This document shows positions 33,988 through 45,816 of a stretch of 64,000 nt of DNA, one piece after another (position 1 is the stretch's first letter; each line of letters begins with the position of its first letter). The position numbers were made by a program, and so were the translations under genes. This DNA comes from Stictocephala bisonia (lineage: Eukaryota; Arthropoda; Insecta; Hemiptera; Membracidae): positions 24,258 to 88,257 of the forward strand of contig JAQJVL010002640.1 of the NCBI GenBank assembly GCA_035578905.1, read 5' to 3'. The notes beneath the pieces were generated by a model that worked only from the letters and a program-made list of their open reading frames with translations, searched no databases and was not told where the DNA came from.

Positions 33988-35050
33988 AAAAAATGTCAAC
34001 TTGATTTTTTTATTAATTAACAAAGTCTAATAAATGGAACTGAGTACTTGGATGCAAATGGCCTATGGGTAGAGACTTGAGATGACAACTTTCATGTAAC
34101 AAATAAGCAGCTGTGTTATACTTACATGGGCACATATTATATACTCATCCACAAGATGATGTATTCATATGACTGAGCTAAAAATGAAATGAAATTGAAA
34201 AATACAAATTATTATTCTGATATTAATGTAAGTTTATTAAAAGGTGTAATGGGCAAAATTGAATCATGATGCAATGGCCACAAAGGAGATTAGTTGGTGT
34301 TCTTAGTTACTGAATCAGGGTGAGGTACATTCAATTCAGTTCCACTCCTAATCAGCACAGAAGCGGCTGCCTCTTCTTCGTCAATAACAATTTTTTTTAA
34401 AGTCTGTGATTTAGTTAAATCAATATGTTTTTTCCATTATTACTATCTTCTAATAAAAATATATGTGCATATACACATATTTTTCTCTCTACCTATAAAT
34501 TAAATTAATGTAGTCTTATTGTGTTCATTTAATTAATTACAGTAGGCATTGGATAGATTGTTCTCTACGTGTTAGTCTCTTAAAAGAAAAACTTATCTAT
34601 CAAAATCAAATGATATTGTTCCAATTAATTATTATTGCCTTTTATTTGTCTTTTTATATTATTTTATTTAGGGTCGGTTGTAAGAAAGAGCCTAGTGGCC
34701 CTTTTGTACAAATCCGCTCTTTTATAAATATTTATTGTTTGCATATAAAGGCATTTATTGTTATTACTAATGCTCCCCTCATTCCTTCTTTCCTTCTCCT
34801 CCTCTTCCATGGGGAGAGAAAGATTACAATAAATTCATGAATTACAATAAACAGGTAACGAAAATAAAAATAAATTATTTTTGTTTGTATTCATTTCAGT
34901 TAAAAAATAGCTCCTGTTCAAATTGTTATTTCAAATTTAGGCTCATATTATTAGATGCCTCATGTGTAATTAAAGAAAGAAAGAATGTCAAACGTTCATC
35001 TTGTTTTAAAGTAATAAAGAAAGGATTTTGATATAAAATAATTTATTCCA
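33988..35050. other. Upstream region of the GH27 gene
   Basis: This contains a possible minus-strand terminal exon at 34290-34403 (separate entry) and a LINE-3'-end-like block at about 34,668-34,735 (GTCGGTTGTAAGAAAGAGCC, then GCTCTTTTATAAATATTTAT). The rest is AT-rich. Core promoter elements of the GH27 gene were not identified. A TTTATTCCAG just before the start codon suggests that its true first exon and promoter lie further upstream. Confidence 0.35.
34290..34403 (-). other. Candidate 37-codon terminal exon of an unknown minus-strand gene
   Basis: After AAATCACAG on the minus strand (34,404-34,412) a frame reads TLKKIVIDEEEAAASVLIRS, then GTELNVPHPDSVTKNTN and TAA at 34290. The residue mix is protein-like and stop-free, unlike the surrounding AT-rich noise. 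The polypyrimidine tract is weak, and the only sequence upstream on that strand is the GH27 locus, so it may instead be a pseudogene piece. Confidence 0.25.
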
Positions 35051-35061
35051 GGTAATTGAAG

Positions 35062-35219
35062 ATGTTAAGAATTCTCCTACTTATTACCAGCTTAACACTA
35101 CTGAAGAGTGTTTGGTGCCTTAACAATGGTTTAGCTCTTACGCCTCCAATGGGCTGGCTCTCATGGGAACGTTACAGGTGTATAACTGACTGTGATCTGT
35201 ACCCCTATGAATGTATCAG
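35062..35219 (+). CDS. NAGA-like: GH27 gene exon 1
   Basis: Start codon at 35062 (TTGAAGATG context; an upstream in-frame TTG is not a eukaryotic start). Encodes the signal peptide and the first barrel strand, [19 protein letters not shown], to C-I-S. The donor AG|GTTCGT splits Ser53. An acceptor-like ATTCCAG at 35,045-35,051 suggests an upstream 5' UTR exon. Confidence 0.9.
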
Positions 35220-38200
35220 GTTCGTAATATCTCATGATGTTGGGAATACATAATTATTTACTAAGATAATATTCATGACAATGTTTGCGTCAATGAAAAC
35301 TTGTAGCTTTCACATACTTTAAGATTATTACTTTTACTGTCGCATATTCATCCAGAATTGTTATTGGTTTACATTTTGTTATTGTTATCTATTAATAGAC
35401 CTTCGGTCCAAGTAGTTAATGGACTAAACTTAAACCGTGCAGTTTCCATTTTGTGTATTGTTGATAATCTTAATTCTTTTATGAAGCATGATGGTTGAAG
35501 TGTACGCATAACTTTCATTGGACACTCATGGTATAGGTAGCACTGTTTATACCAACTTCCACTGAGCAGATGCAGCATATAGCTAAATTATAAAAAGACA
35601 GATTGCTATCAAAGAGCTGAACTCTTTTACCAAAGTATCTAGTTAACAACACTAAATCTGCAGTGCTCAGAAAAGGTTGTTGACCACTTTACGCCTTTAA
35701 GCAGGTACTTCAAACCTGCAATTTAATCTTTAAAAACAAACTAAATTCAGCTCATGAAAACTTGATAAGAAAAATTGAAAGAGTTTTAATATAGAAAGTA
35801 GTTGTGAAATCATTGTTAAAGAATTGTTCTAGGAACATTTTATGATGAATAATATATCATTTTGGTGATAAATATTAACTAGGGTATTTAACAAAAATGA
35901 ATTATTAATAAACTCTTTATTGATTGTGGACATTATTGAAAAAAGTATTATAATCCATTAGTTACTGTAAAATAACCCAACATTTTGTTTTAACTGTGTG
36001 ATCTTTTTTGAAAATTTAAAACGGTGAAAATATTCTTGAATTCTATTAAGATATTTTGAAAAAAAATTTTACTAGTTTTATTATTTTTTACACTTCATTA
36101 TAGAAAGTGTAATATAGCATAAGAAACAGACTGTTTTACTTCTAACCCTACATTAAGATTATTTGTTTGGTTTTCCAGTGAGTGGCTGTTTAAAAATGCA
36201 ACAGATTTGTTAGTATCTGAAGGGTATGCCGATCTCGGCTATGAATATGTCATCATAGATGATTGTTGGCTGGCAAAAACTCGAGATGACGAAGGGAAAC
36301 TTCAACCCGATCCTGATCGCTTTCCATCTGGCATCAAGGCTCTCGCCGACTATGTAAGCTAATATAAATTTATATTATTTAATCAACTTACTGTTCTTAG
36401 AAATATTAGTATCATTTTTAAATTAAATTAAAACTTTTAAAATATTTGAGGTACATCATACCATTTTAGGAGAACAAAACCTGAATCAATAAATTCTAAT
36501 ACTCATATTTTTGTATTGGAACATTGAATTATAAAATAAAGGAAATTTTTAGGTAAACTTGTAGTAAACTTTTGTCAAGTTTATTCACTTGTAGTAAACT
36601 TTCTTAAAATTTCAACAAATTTTCTACTATCAGTCGAATAGAAAATTCGTTTTTGAAAAACACAAATTTGACCAATTTTCAAAATGTGGCCATGTTTTTA
36701 ATATGAGTCCAAAATGGCCAACAATTTTTAAGCATGTGTATTGATGTATGATATGACTTTTTACTACAGTAGAACCCCGTTAATCTGAACCTACGGTAAT
36801 CCGAAAATCCTCTTAATCCGAACCATACCTGGGAGAAAAAATGAACAAACACTAGTTTCAGACAAAGCATAGTTTATTTGTATTCAAGAATGAAGGCATA
36901 TTACATAGTACATAACTAAATACATAAAACGTAAATTTTAATTTATAAACCACTTTACTTATTATTAACATTACTTACAGTGAATGAAATCAGTCATTGT
37001 TTTTTGTTGTAACTTAAAAATCGTTTTGATGACGCTGTGTTCCGTCACCGTTGAATAAACATCACATCCGCTGGGGTCGAGTTGGGTTGTTGCTCGATAT
37101 AACGAAGTGCTAGTTCAAATGCTGCTGTTGCGTTTTCATATGAAACCAGCTGGTCGTGATGGACTGCATCATTTTCGTTATCACTTTCATTTTGCTCAGA
37201 AGCTAGCTGTGTAACCGCCATTACAATGTCCTCGTCAGTCAGGTCTCCGTGGCAGTATCTGCTGTCGCCCACTCATTGACATCTGCTTCACAAGTATCCT
37301 TGCAACCAGAAACCTTTTGTAATAAATCAATGATATGTTCAGTGTCATTATTTTCTTGCACGTTCTCTTCGTAGGTTAAAGTAGGCCTTATCTTTTTCCA
37401 TGATTTCTGTAGCAGTTGTTCACTAACAGATTCGCAGGATTCTGCAGACCAATAAATTACATCCTTCAAGTTCACCTTGAATTTTTTCTTGAAGAGTCAG
37501 TGAGCTTTCATCTTCTTCAATTAAAGATCTGAGAAATTTTTTCTTTTATACCAGTTTTATGTTTTGTAAAACACCCTGGTCCATAGGATGCAGGATATCA
37601 GTTACATTTGGAGGCATAACATGTACTTTTATTTCGCCAATTGTTAATTGGCTCACATCAGGATGGGATGGTGCGTTATCTAGTAGTAGCAATGCTCGGT
37701 TTGGTAGATTATTTTAAGAGTTGAAATTAGTGACAGCTGGCACAAACTGTTTAGTAAACCATTCTTTGAAAAGCATTCAATCCATCCATGCTTTTTTTTG
37801 ACATCTGTAATAAACAGGAAGTGAATTCATATTTATATTTTTAAAAGCCCGTGGCTTTGCCGATTTACCAATAATCATCAATGGTAGCTTGTTGTTACCT
37901 GAAGCGTTACTGCAAGCCATCTCTTTTTACTCTTTTTTAACCCTGGAGCACAAAACTTCTTTTGATGCAACACAAAACTTTGAAGTTTAAACCTGTCTCG
38001 TCAGCATTGTATATTTGCTGAGGTGAATAATATTCTTCTATTATTAATTTGTTTAGTTGTTCAACATATTCCTTTGCTGCATTAAGGTCTACTGAAAGTT
38101 TCTCTCCGGTAATTGTTAACTGTCGGACCCTGTGATGTCTTTTTCATCAGTCTAACCACCCACTGCCGACGACAAAATATGACTCATCACCATTCAGTAA

Positions 38201-41200
38201 AACATTCAGAAGGGCTGCTTTTTCTTGTATAGAGGGCCACTTAGCGGCGTTCCTTTCTGCCTCTCTTGTGAAAACCAAATGAATAGTGCTTCATTGACTT
38301 GGTCAAATTGAGACTGTTTTGCTGTTTGATGTTTTTCTAGAGTAGACTGTGAAGTTGTTGCACAAAATTGTTTGATTTTGGAACGATTCTTTTTCCAGTC
38401 TGTAATAGTCGGTTTACCAACACCAAATTCTAATGATAGCTTAGTTGCACTATCGCCGTTATCTAAGCATTTTAGCACTTCCAGTTTGTCTTTGAGTGAT
38501 CATGTGGTATGTTTAAGTTTGTTTGACATTATACAACCGATTGAAATACAGTAATGATCACTAGAATTGGTAATGTAAATTAACTAAGGTTGGAAAAATA
38601 ATTTTGGGTTTCCCCTCCCAGCCGGCATAGCCATGTGACCTTCTGCGCCTGAAATATTCAAACGCACAGCAGTAGTGTAGTTATGGTTTGTAATATTACT
38701 TTACTAGTAGTTTATTGAGTTTATCCGTTTAATCAGAAAATGTTGTAGTCTGAACTGGTCATGGTCCCAATTAGTTCGGATTAACGAGGTTCTACTGTAT
38801 TGGAATATTTTAACGAAAACCAGCAACATTAGTAGCCACAAAGTGCCAATAAAGTGGATAAATAGCCAACAATTATTTTGCTATAATTTTGTGTTATAAG
38901 ATCCTTATTTGTATTACATTTTTTTGATCCTTATCAAATTTCGTCTCAAACAGTTTTGCATGATTCATCATCTTTGAGATATTCACAAAGAAACAGCTTG
39001 TTATTTTTATTAATTGACAAAATCACTATCTTTAATGCTATATATATAGCCTTTGGCTCATCGTAAAAAAAATTAAAAGTAAAGATTCTGAAAGGTAAAT
39101 TTAATGGTTTTAAATTAAGTATTTATACATTTTTATATAATTTTTATATTCACTTATACAAAAGTGAAACACTCAAAAAAAATTGTTAAAAATATGATAT
39201 TTCAGGGTGAAAATTTTAATATTCAATAAAGGTTCCTCTTTAGGATTTCATGAATAGCCTTATTACTTATCTCAAAATAATCCAAGGGCCGCAAGTACAT
39301 GGCACAGTTTTTGTGTGTCTTTTCTAGCTTGTATTTCATTGTCTCTCTGCTATTAATTTAGTATTTAGTGCATTATAAAAAAAATTAACCATTCTGAGTA
39401 GTTTTTGTTAGCTTGTACAAATACCAAAGCGGTTGTCACTTTAATAAGTCGTTGCAGTTCTAAAAAATATGGAGGGCCGCGTAGTGAGTATCCCTACTCT
39501 AGCTTATCAAGGGGTGCATTTTAATGAAAAGTTATACATCATGTTTTCTTCTTTAAATGAGTTAGTAAACCCATTTTATATGTTATTTTTAAATATTTTG
39601 TCCCCCTTATATCAAGGTGCCTCCCCCACCCTCCTAAATAACATGCAGGCGGGCAAAGTGGTATATTTCAAGGAAGTACGTCGCTTTTGATATAATAAAA
39701 CCAATTTTAAGTGAATATTTTAACTTTCTATATAATCATTCTTGTTTTACCTGTTTACTGTATTATAATGTATTAAAGAAATTAACACAGTAAATATTCA
39801 TATTCAATAATGTTTCTAAGTATTATACTTTTTGTTAGTTAGGTAATAATAACAGTACTGTAGGTCAAAATTATAAAAAAATTATTTTAAAAGTATTCAG
39901 ACAATTTTAAAACTAACACATTATTTTGTTTTATATTAATATTGTGCATATTAGATATATTTGAGAAAATGTCATCTTAAAATAAAGAACTAATTTTATT
40001 ATAGGCTAAATTTAAAATATTTTGTTTCTACCAAGCAAACCAATCCATACAATAGTTATGCTATCGCCTATCTTAATTATATATTAAGATATAAGAAACA
40101 CATTTTTCGTTATTTTCTCAACTGTTATACCAGCAGTCTGAAAGAATTTTATCTCCCGAGTTACCCATTTTCACAGTAATACATCTATTTGACTGTGAAA
40201 ATGCCAGGGGGAGAGGGGACAGAAGTTATTGATTTAATCTAAAGCGATACATGCAGTGACTCTGTGATCTAAGTTCTATATAAGTTTGGAGTGCCATTTC
40301 AGTTCTAACACCTTTCATAACAAGTTAGATCAAACAAAGCTGGTACTGTCAGCTGTTGTAAACAAACAAGTGTAAGTAAACAAGTGATTACTTCTCGTAT
40401 ATGTTGCTGTTGTGTTATTGTATTGCAGAAAACTACTACATATTAAATTTTATTTATTTATTTATTTTTTTTGCAGTGGGAACTAATATAGTATATTTCA
40501 TAACAAGAGTGGAAAGTGGGGTTTTGCATGTTCGAGACCATATGTTTGAAGTGCGAGACTTGTCGAGCACTTCAATTGGTCGAGAACATACAAAACACTT
40601 TCACTCAAGTTTTGAACGATACTTTTCACTACACTACGGAATAAAAACAGGTATTGTTGACTGTGGAAAATTTTCGGTTGTAAACAATGTTACTTTCGGT
40701 AGTAAACAATAGACAGCTGTTGAAAATATGATGTTTCGCAGGTTGTAAACACATAATGAAAACAGCTAACTCATAGTAGTATAGTGAAAAATATATTGTG
40801 TACTGATAAATGAAAGTAATTATCTTCGTGCTTACTGAGATCATTCATATGAACATGGTGGACACAGTTATCCTTTTTTTTATTGATTAAAAGATAATTA
40901 TCATACTTTTATTGCTTTTGATTGTATTAATGATGAAATATTTTATTGTTTATATTTCAATGAACTCTAAATTCACTGTTTTTAACATTTTTTTAAGAAA
41001 TAAAGTTTTTATATATACATTTTAAAATTAATTAGTTTGTAGTATGACATTAGTACAGTTCTAGGAAATATGTAAAAATATTAAAATTTTGTTTATACCA
41101 AGACATACTTTAAACATTTCCTGTGTTAGGGGGTTCAATTCTGATTTAGAAAATATCAAACACTGCAAATTGAGAATATAATGCATAAACACTCGTAATA

Positions 41201-44200
41201 AACATTCATAATAATAAAAAAAATATAAGTGAACTTATTTAAAAAAAATTAATATTAGTTTGTCCTAAGTAACATATTTTTTATAAATATGTGCAAAATG
41301 TTAATTTCAAATACTTAAATATGTGAGGTTTTAATTAAATGTGTTGTTATTTCTCTAAACTATTTATTATAAATGTCTTATGTCTATTGTTTACCATTTA
41401 TTAGCTATCTTAAATGTTACCACCCTTTGTCAATAGTTTTAAGTTGCTACCTAGTTGCTATAATCAGTTTTAATTAAATGTGTTGTTATTTCTCTAAACT
41501 ATTTATTATAAATGTCTTATGTCTATTGTTTACCATTTATTAGCTATCTTAAATGTTACCACCCTTTGTAAATAGTTTTAAGTTGCTACCTAGTTGCTAT
41601 AATCAGTTTTAATTAAATGTGTTGTTATTTCTCTAAACTATTTATTATAAATGTCTTATGTCTATTGTTTACCATTTATTAGCTATCTTAAATGTTACCA
41701 CCCTTTGTAAATAGTTTTAAGTTGCTACCTAGTTGCTATAATCAGTTTTTGTAATTTGTACTGTTAGTCGTAACTTACATAGATTTTTTCACAGCAGAGA
41801 TTTATTTTTCATTAAATAACTCACTTACAGTGAATGCGCTTGTCTACAAGGGAAACTGTGTCTTAATTGGGCATATCTCCCCATTAAAAGCCACACAAAA
41901 TTGACTTTTGTTAGTGTATTTGTAGATTATAATGCAAATTATACATATTGCTCCAACTCTATGACTTTAAACTAACATAACGTTTTTCATTGCATCTGTT
42001 CATTCTAGATCCACTCTAAGGGTTTAAAGTTTGGAATTTATGAAGACTATGGAACAAAAACCTGTGCTGGCTACCCGGGAATTCTTGGTTACATGAATGT
42101 TGATGCACAGACATTTGCTGATTGGGGTGTAGATTATGTAAAACTGGACGGCTGCTACTCAGACCCTTTTACGATGGACGTGGGCTATCCAGAGTTTGGT
42201 AAATACCTGAACAAAACTGGTCGACCTATGGTGTATTCTTGCAGTTGGCCTGTGTACCAAGAAGAAATTGGAAAGAGCGTAAATATACGTTTTCTATCTA
42301 GGAATTTAGATTATTATTAATAATTTATTCAGGATGTCATATGAAAGGTGACCTTGCAGTATATTTTCAGATTCTACACCTAATAAAGAAAAAAGTAGAA
42401 TTTTTTTCGAATTCCATTCCATTTAGTGCCTTTTTGTATTTTTATAAAAACATTAATAACTCAAAAACGGTTTAATCGAAGGACTTGAAATGTTGCAGAC
42501 TTTTTACATTAACACCAATAAACAGCAAACAAATAGCCATTGCATTATCTTTGGCATTTCAAAATGTTGGCCATTTAAAATTGTTTTCTTTTAAACAGTT
42601 AGTTTTATCAATATTACACAAAAAGCAATGATTTTTACATAAATATCTTAACTCGCTCTGTAAACCTATTATTAGTAATGTTTGGTTAAAGATTTATTTT
42701 AATGCATTAATTGGATGATGTTCAGTGCACTTAAATTATAAAACAACATAAAATAAAAAGGTGTTGCTAGTTCAACTGGAAGATATTCTCTTAGAAATAA
42801 GACAATAAGAAATTAAAAAAGCATTTTTATTCTCCAATTTTTTTCTCTAAATTAGGTGTAGAATCTGAATATGAACAGCTAGGACACCTTTTTTGTGACA
42901 CCCTGTATACAGAATTTAACACGTTCAGTGCGCGTGGACCGGGCCCATACCACTCTACACTTTTGTTGCAATGCAGTCAGTGTGAGCTCAGCTCTTGCGC
43001 GAGGTAGACCTTACGTCGGCCGCTATACAAATGTGAACCGTTCTATATTTTTGCGTTTTCCGTTTTTATCTATCGTTTTTTCGAGCGGAGTTTTACAATT
43101 ATTGATGTAATTTAGTGATTTCTTCATATAAATAAGTTTGTTCTTTATGTAAATAAGTGAGTTTAGTGTAGTATTTAGTGTAATTTTTATTGTTGAAACA
43201 TGCCTGACAACACTGTTGATGACCTTGACTTGAGTGACGACATTATTACAAGTGAAGATTCCGTCACCGAAAGTGACGAAAGTGATGATTATGATGAAGT
43301 TTTGAACCTTATTTGGTGTAACAACACTGCTGGACTCAAAAAAATTAACTTTTTGAAGGACAATAAGCTATTGGTGGCCATACCTGGTGATGGCTCACCT
43401 ATTGATTGGTTTTCCAGCATCCCAAGGGGCTGATGGACCGTATCCAGACCACAACTTATGACGTCATAAACAACTTTTTCCCATGCTACAACCAACTTCG
43501 TTTTGCTGTTTTTGGGCTGTCTATACCTTATGAAAAGTAAAATTAAATTTTATAGTACTCAGTTTCCCGGGTCGGTTAGAGTGTTTTTACTATAGCACTG
43601 AACGTGTTAACTGAGCAATTTTAGACCTGATTCAATGCAAAATGTTTTCTAAATGAAGAAGTTACATTATTTCACATGAAGAAGAACCTATTACATATAT
43701 TTCATAGATATCGATTCAGAACATTATTGAATACATGTTCATAGTATTTAAATTATTCTTATATAAATGTTGTGTATTTACAAAGTAAAATACCATAAGT
43801 AGTATTATTTTATATCATTCCCAAAAGATGATAAAGTAAACAATTTTCATATTTAGAAAATTTTTTATAAAATTGAATATAAAACAAAGTGATAATTATA
43901 GTTTTCTTTTTTAACAGCCAAATTTTACGGCATTGCAACAGTTTTGCAACTTGTGGAGAAACTACGATGACATTCAAGATTCCTGGGCTAGTGCTACTAA
44001 AATCATGGACTACTTTGCCGATAGACAGGATGTAATTGGGCAATATGCGGGTCCAGGCCACTGGAATGACCCTGATATGGTCAGTACTGTACTTATTTAT
44101 TTTGCAATTGCTTTCGAGTTTTCAATTTAAACGTTAAAGTTAGTTTTTGTTTAAATGATGTTAAAACTGAAATCAACAAAAGTGCTCTATATTCATTAGT

Positions 44201-45744
44201 GAAGATTAGAGAATCAGTAAAGTAGACTTTCTTGCTTAACCCCTACCATGGAAAAGGAGAAAAAAGTATAATGATGTACTGGCTGGGTCTCATAGATCTA
44301 GAATAAAATTTGTTCACCTGCTATTTTATAATAAATAAAAAACACAGTGAAATTTGTTTACCTGCTATTTAAAACAGCCTTTGATAAGATAAAAGAAAAA
44401 ATAGTTTGTTTACAGTGTTCCTAAAGTGTCATAGCGCAACTCACAATGTTCACTGTTCAAAAATATTCTTCTTAAGCGTACAAATATTTATACAGAAATG
44501 TAAAGTTTAGGAAAAGAGCTTTTTACTGAAGGAGGAATAGCTCTTAATGTCAGCACTGAGAGATAAAAACATCTTAAGTAAACCAACGCCAAAAATACTT
44601 GGTGCTCCAATAAATCTTGAGATGCTAAAAAACATCTTTTTTTGAAAAAAAATGGCTTTTTATATCTAATAAAATGTTGTAAAATATTAAAAGTAAAGAA
44701 CTTTAATTTTTTATACTATTCAAGCATTATTTAGGGAAAAGGATAGTAGCATAATTTTATAGACTATGCTATGCTTATGGATTAAATTTTTTGTATATCG
44801 AAATATTTTAATAAATGAAATACTTTATCTATGCAAAAAAAAAAATAATAATAATAATAATAATAATGATGGAAACTTACATTAAAAAGTCCTTAATTGT
44901 TTTTTTGCACAAACGTTGAGGTATGTTTCTTTGCGGCCAACAGCGAGTCAGCTTATGCTTTGCCGTTCCAACCAGTTCTTAGCAGTTTCAAATGCCTCAT
45001 AAGCATCTGTTTGTGAGGGACCAGCAGTCTCTTCGTCTTGCATCGTTGCTACTCTCTTCTACATTGTTGAACCTTCATTGCCTCCAATTATTAGCTGATC
45101 AACTATTTCGTCTTCATTCAAGTGCTGATAACCTGGATCATTTCCATCGCCATGTAAATTGCACCCTTATTAATATTTTTGACAAACTGGATCACGCTTT
45201 CTTCATCTATTTCTGCCAGAAGAAGTTTACGAAGCATTTGTTTTCTGTAAATTCTTTTAAATTTTTCAATAACCCCCTGATCCATTGGTTGTAGAATGGA
45301 GGTCACATTTGGAGGCAGGAACATGACTTGAAACCCATCATCAATTTTGTTAAGTACATCAATTATTAGGAGCATTCTCAATTATTAGGAGAACATTCCT
45401 TTCCTTATTGTATTCTTCTCTGTGTCTTTTAACACTAGGAATAAATATGTCCTTGTACCATTCCACTGAGTTGTGGAAGTGACATATAGAACTATTCTCT
45501 CCCACTGTGTCATTCCATTTAAAAATTATCATAAGAACTAGGAAGACAATAGTGGCAGCACAATAACAAGCCCTGCCCACTGCATTATTAGGAGCAGTGA
45601 CCTAATGATGTCAGCTTGGTTGGTTTGATTAATATTAATGAATCAAGCTTAGAACAATTAAATTATTATTTAGTATTCAAATATATATTGTAAGGTTTGT
45701 TATCAGCTACCATTTGTTAATTTGAAAAAGCTGATATATATATA

Positions 45745-45816
<72 letters not shown>

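Larger units (their letters stand above)
36354..42008 (+). other. GH27 intron 2
   Basis: 5,655 bp. It contains the full-length Tigger element (36767-38797) and a 139-bp tandem triplication (41328-41744). The remainder (38.8-41.3 kb) is AT-rich with no supportable gene; short frames at 39,469 and 40,401 have no family resemblance. Confidence 0.6.
42279..43917 (+). other. GH27 intron 3
   Basis: 1,639 bp, nearly half of it a piggyBac-derived element (42920-43606). The rest is AT-rich with no gene. Confidence 0.6.

Noticed and set aside
34610..34840. Small gene upstream of the GH27 start
   Set aside because: Low-complexity hydrophobic translation; part of the block looks like a LINE 3' UTR end on the other strand.
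40401..40712. 103-codon frame in GH27 intron 2
   Set aside because: No family resemblance and low-complexity start; intronic position and AT-rich surroundings make it chance.
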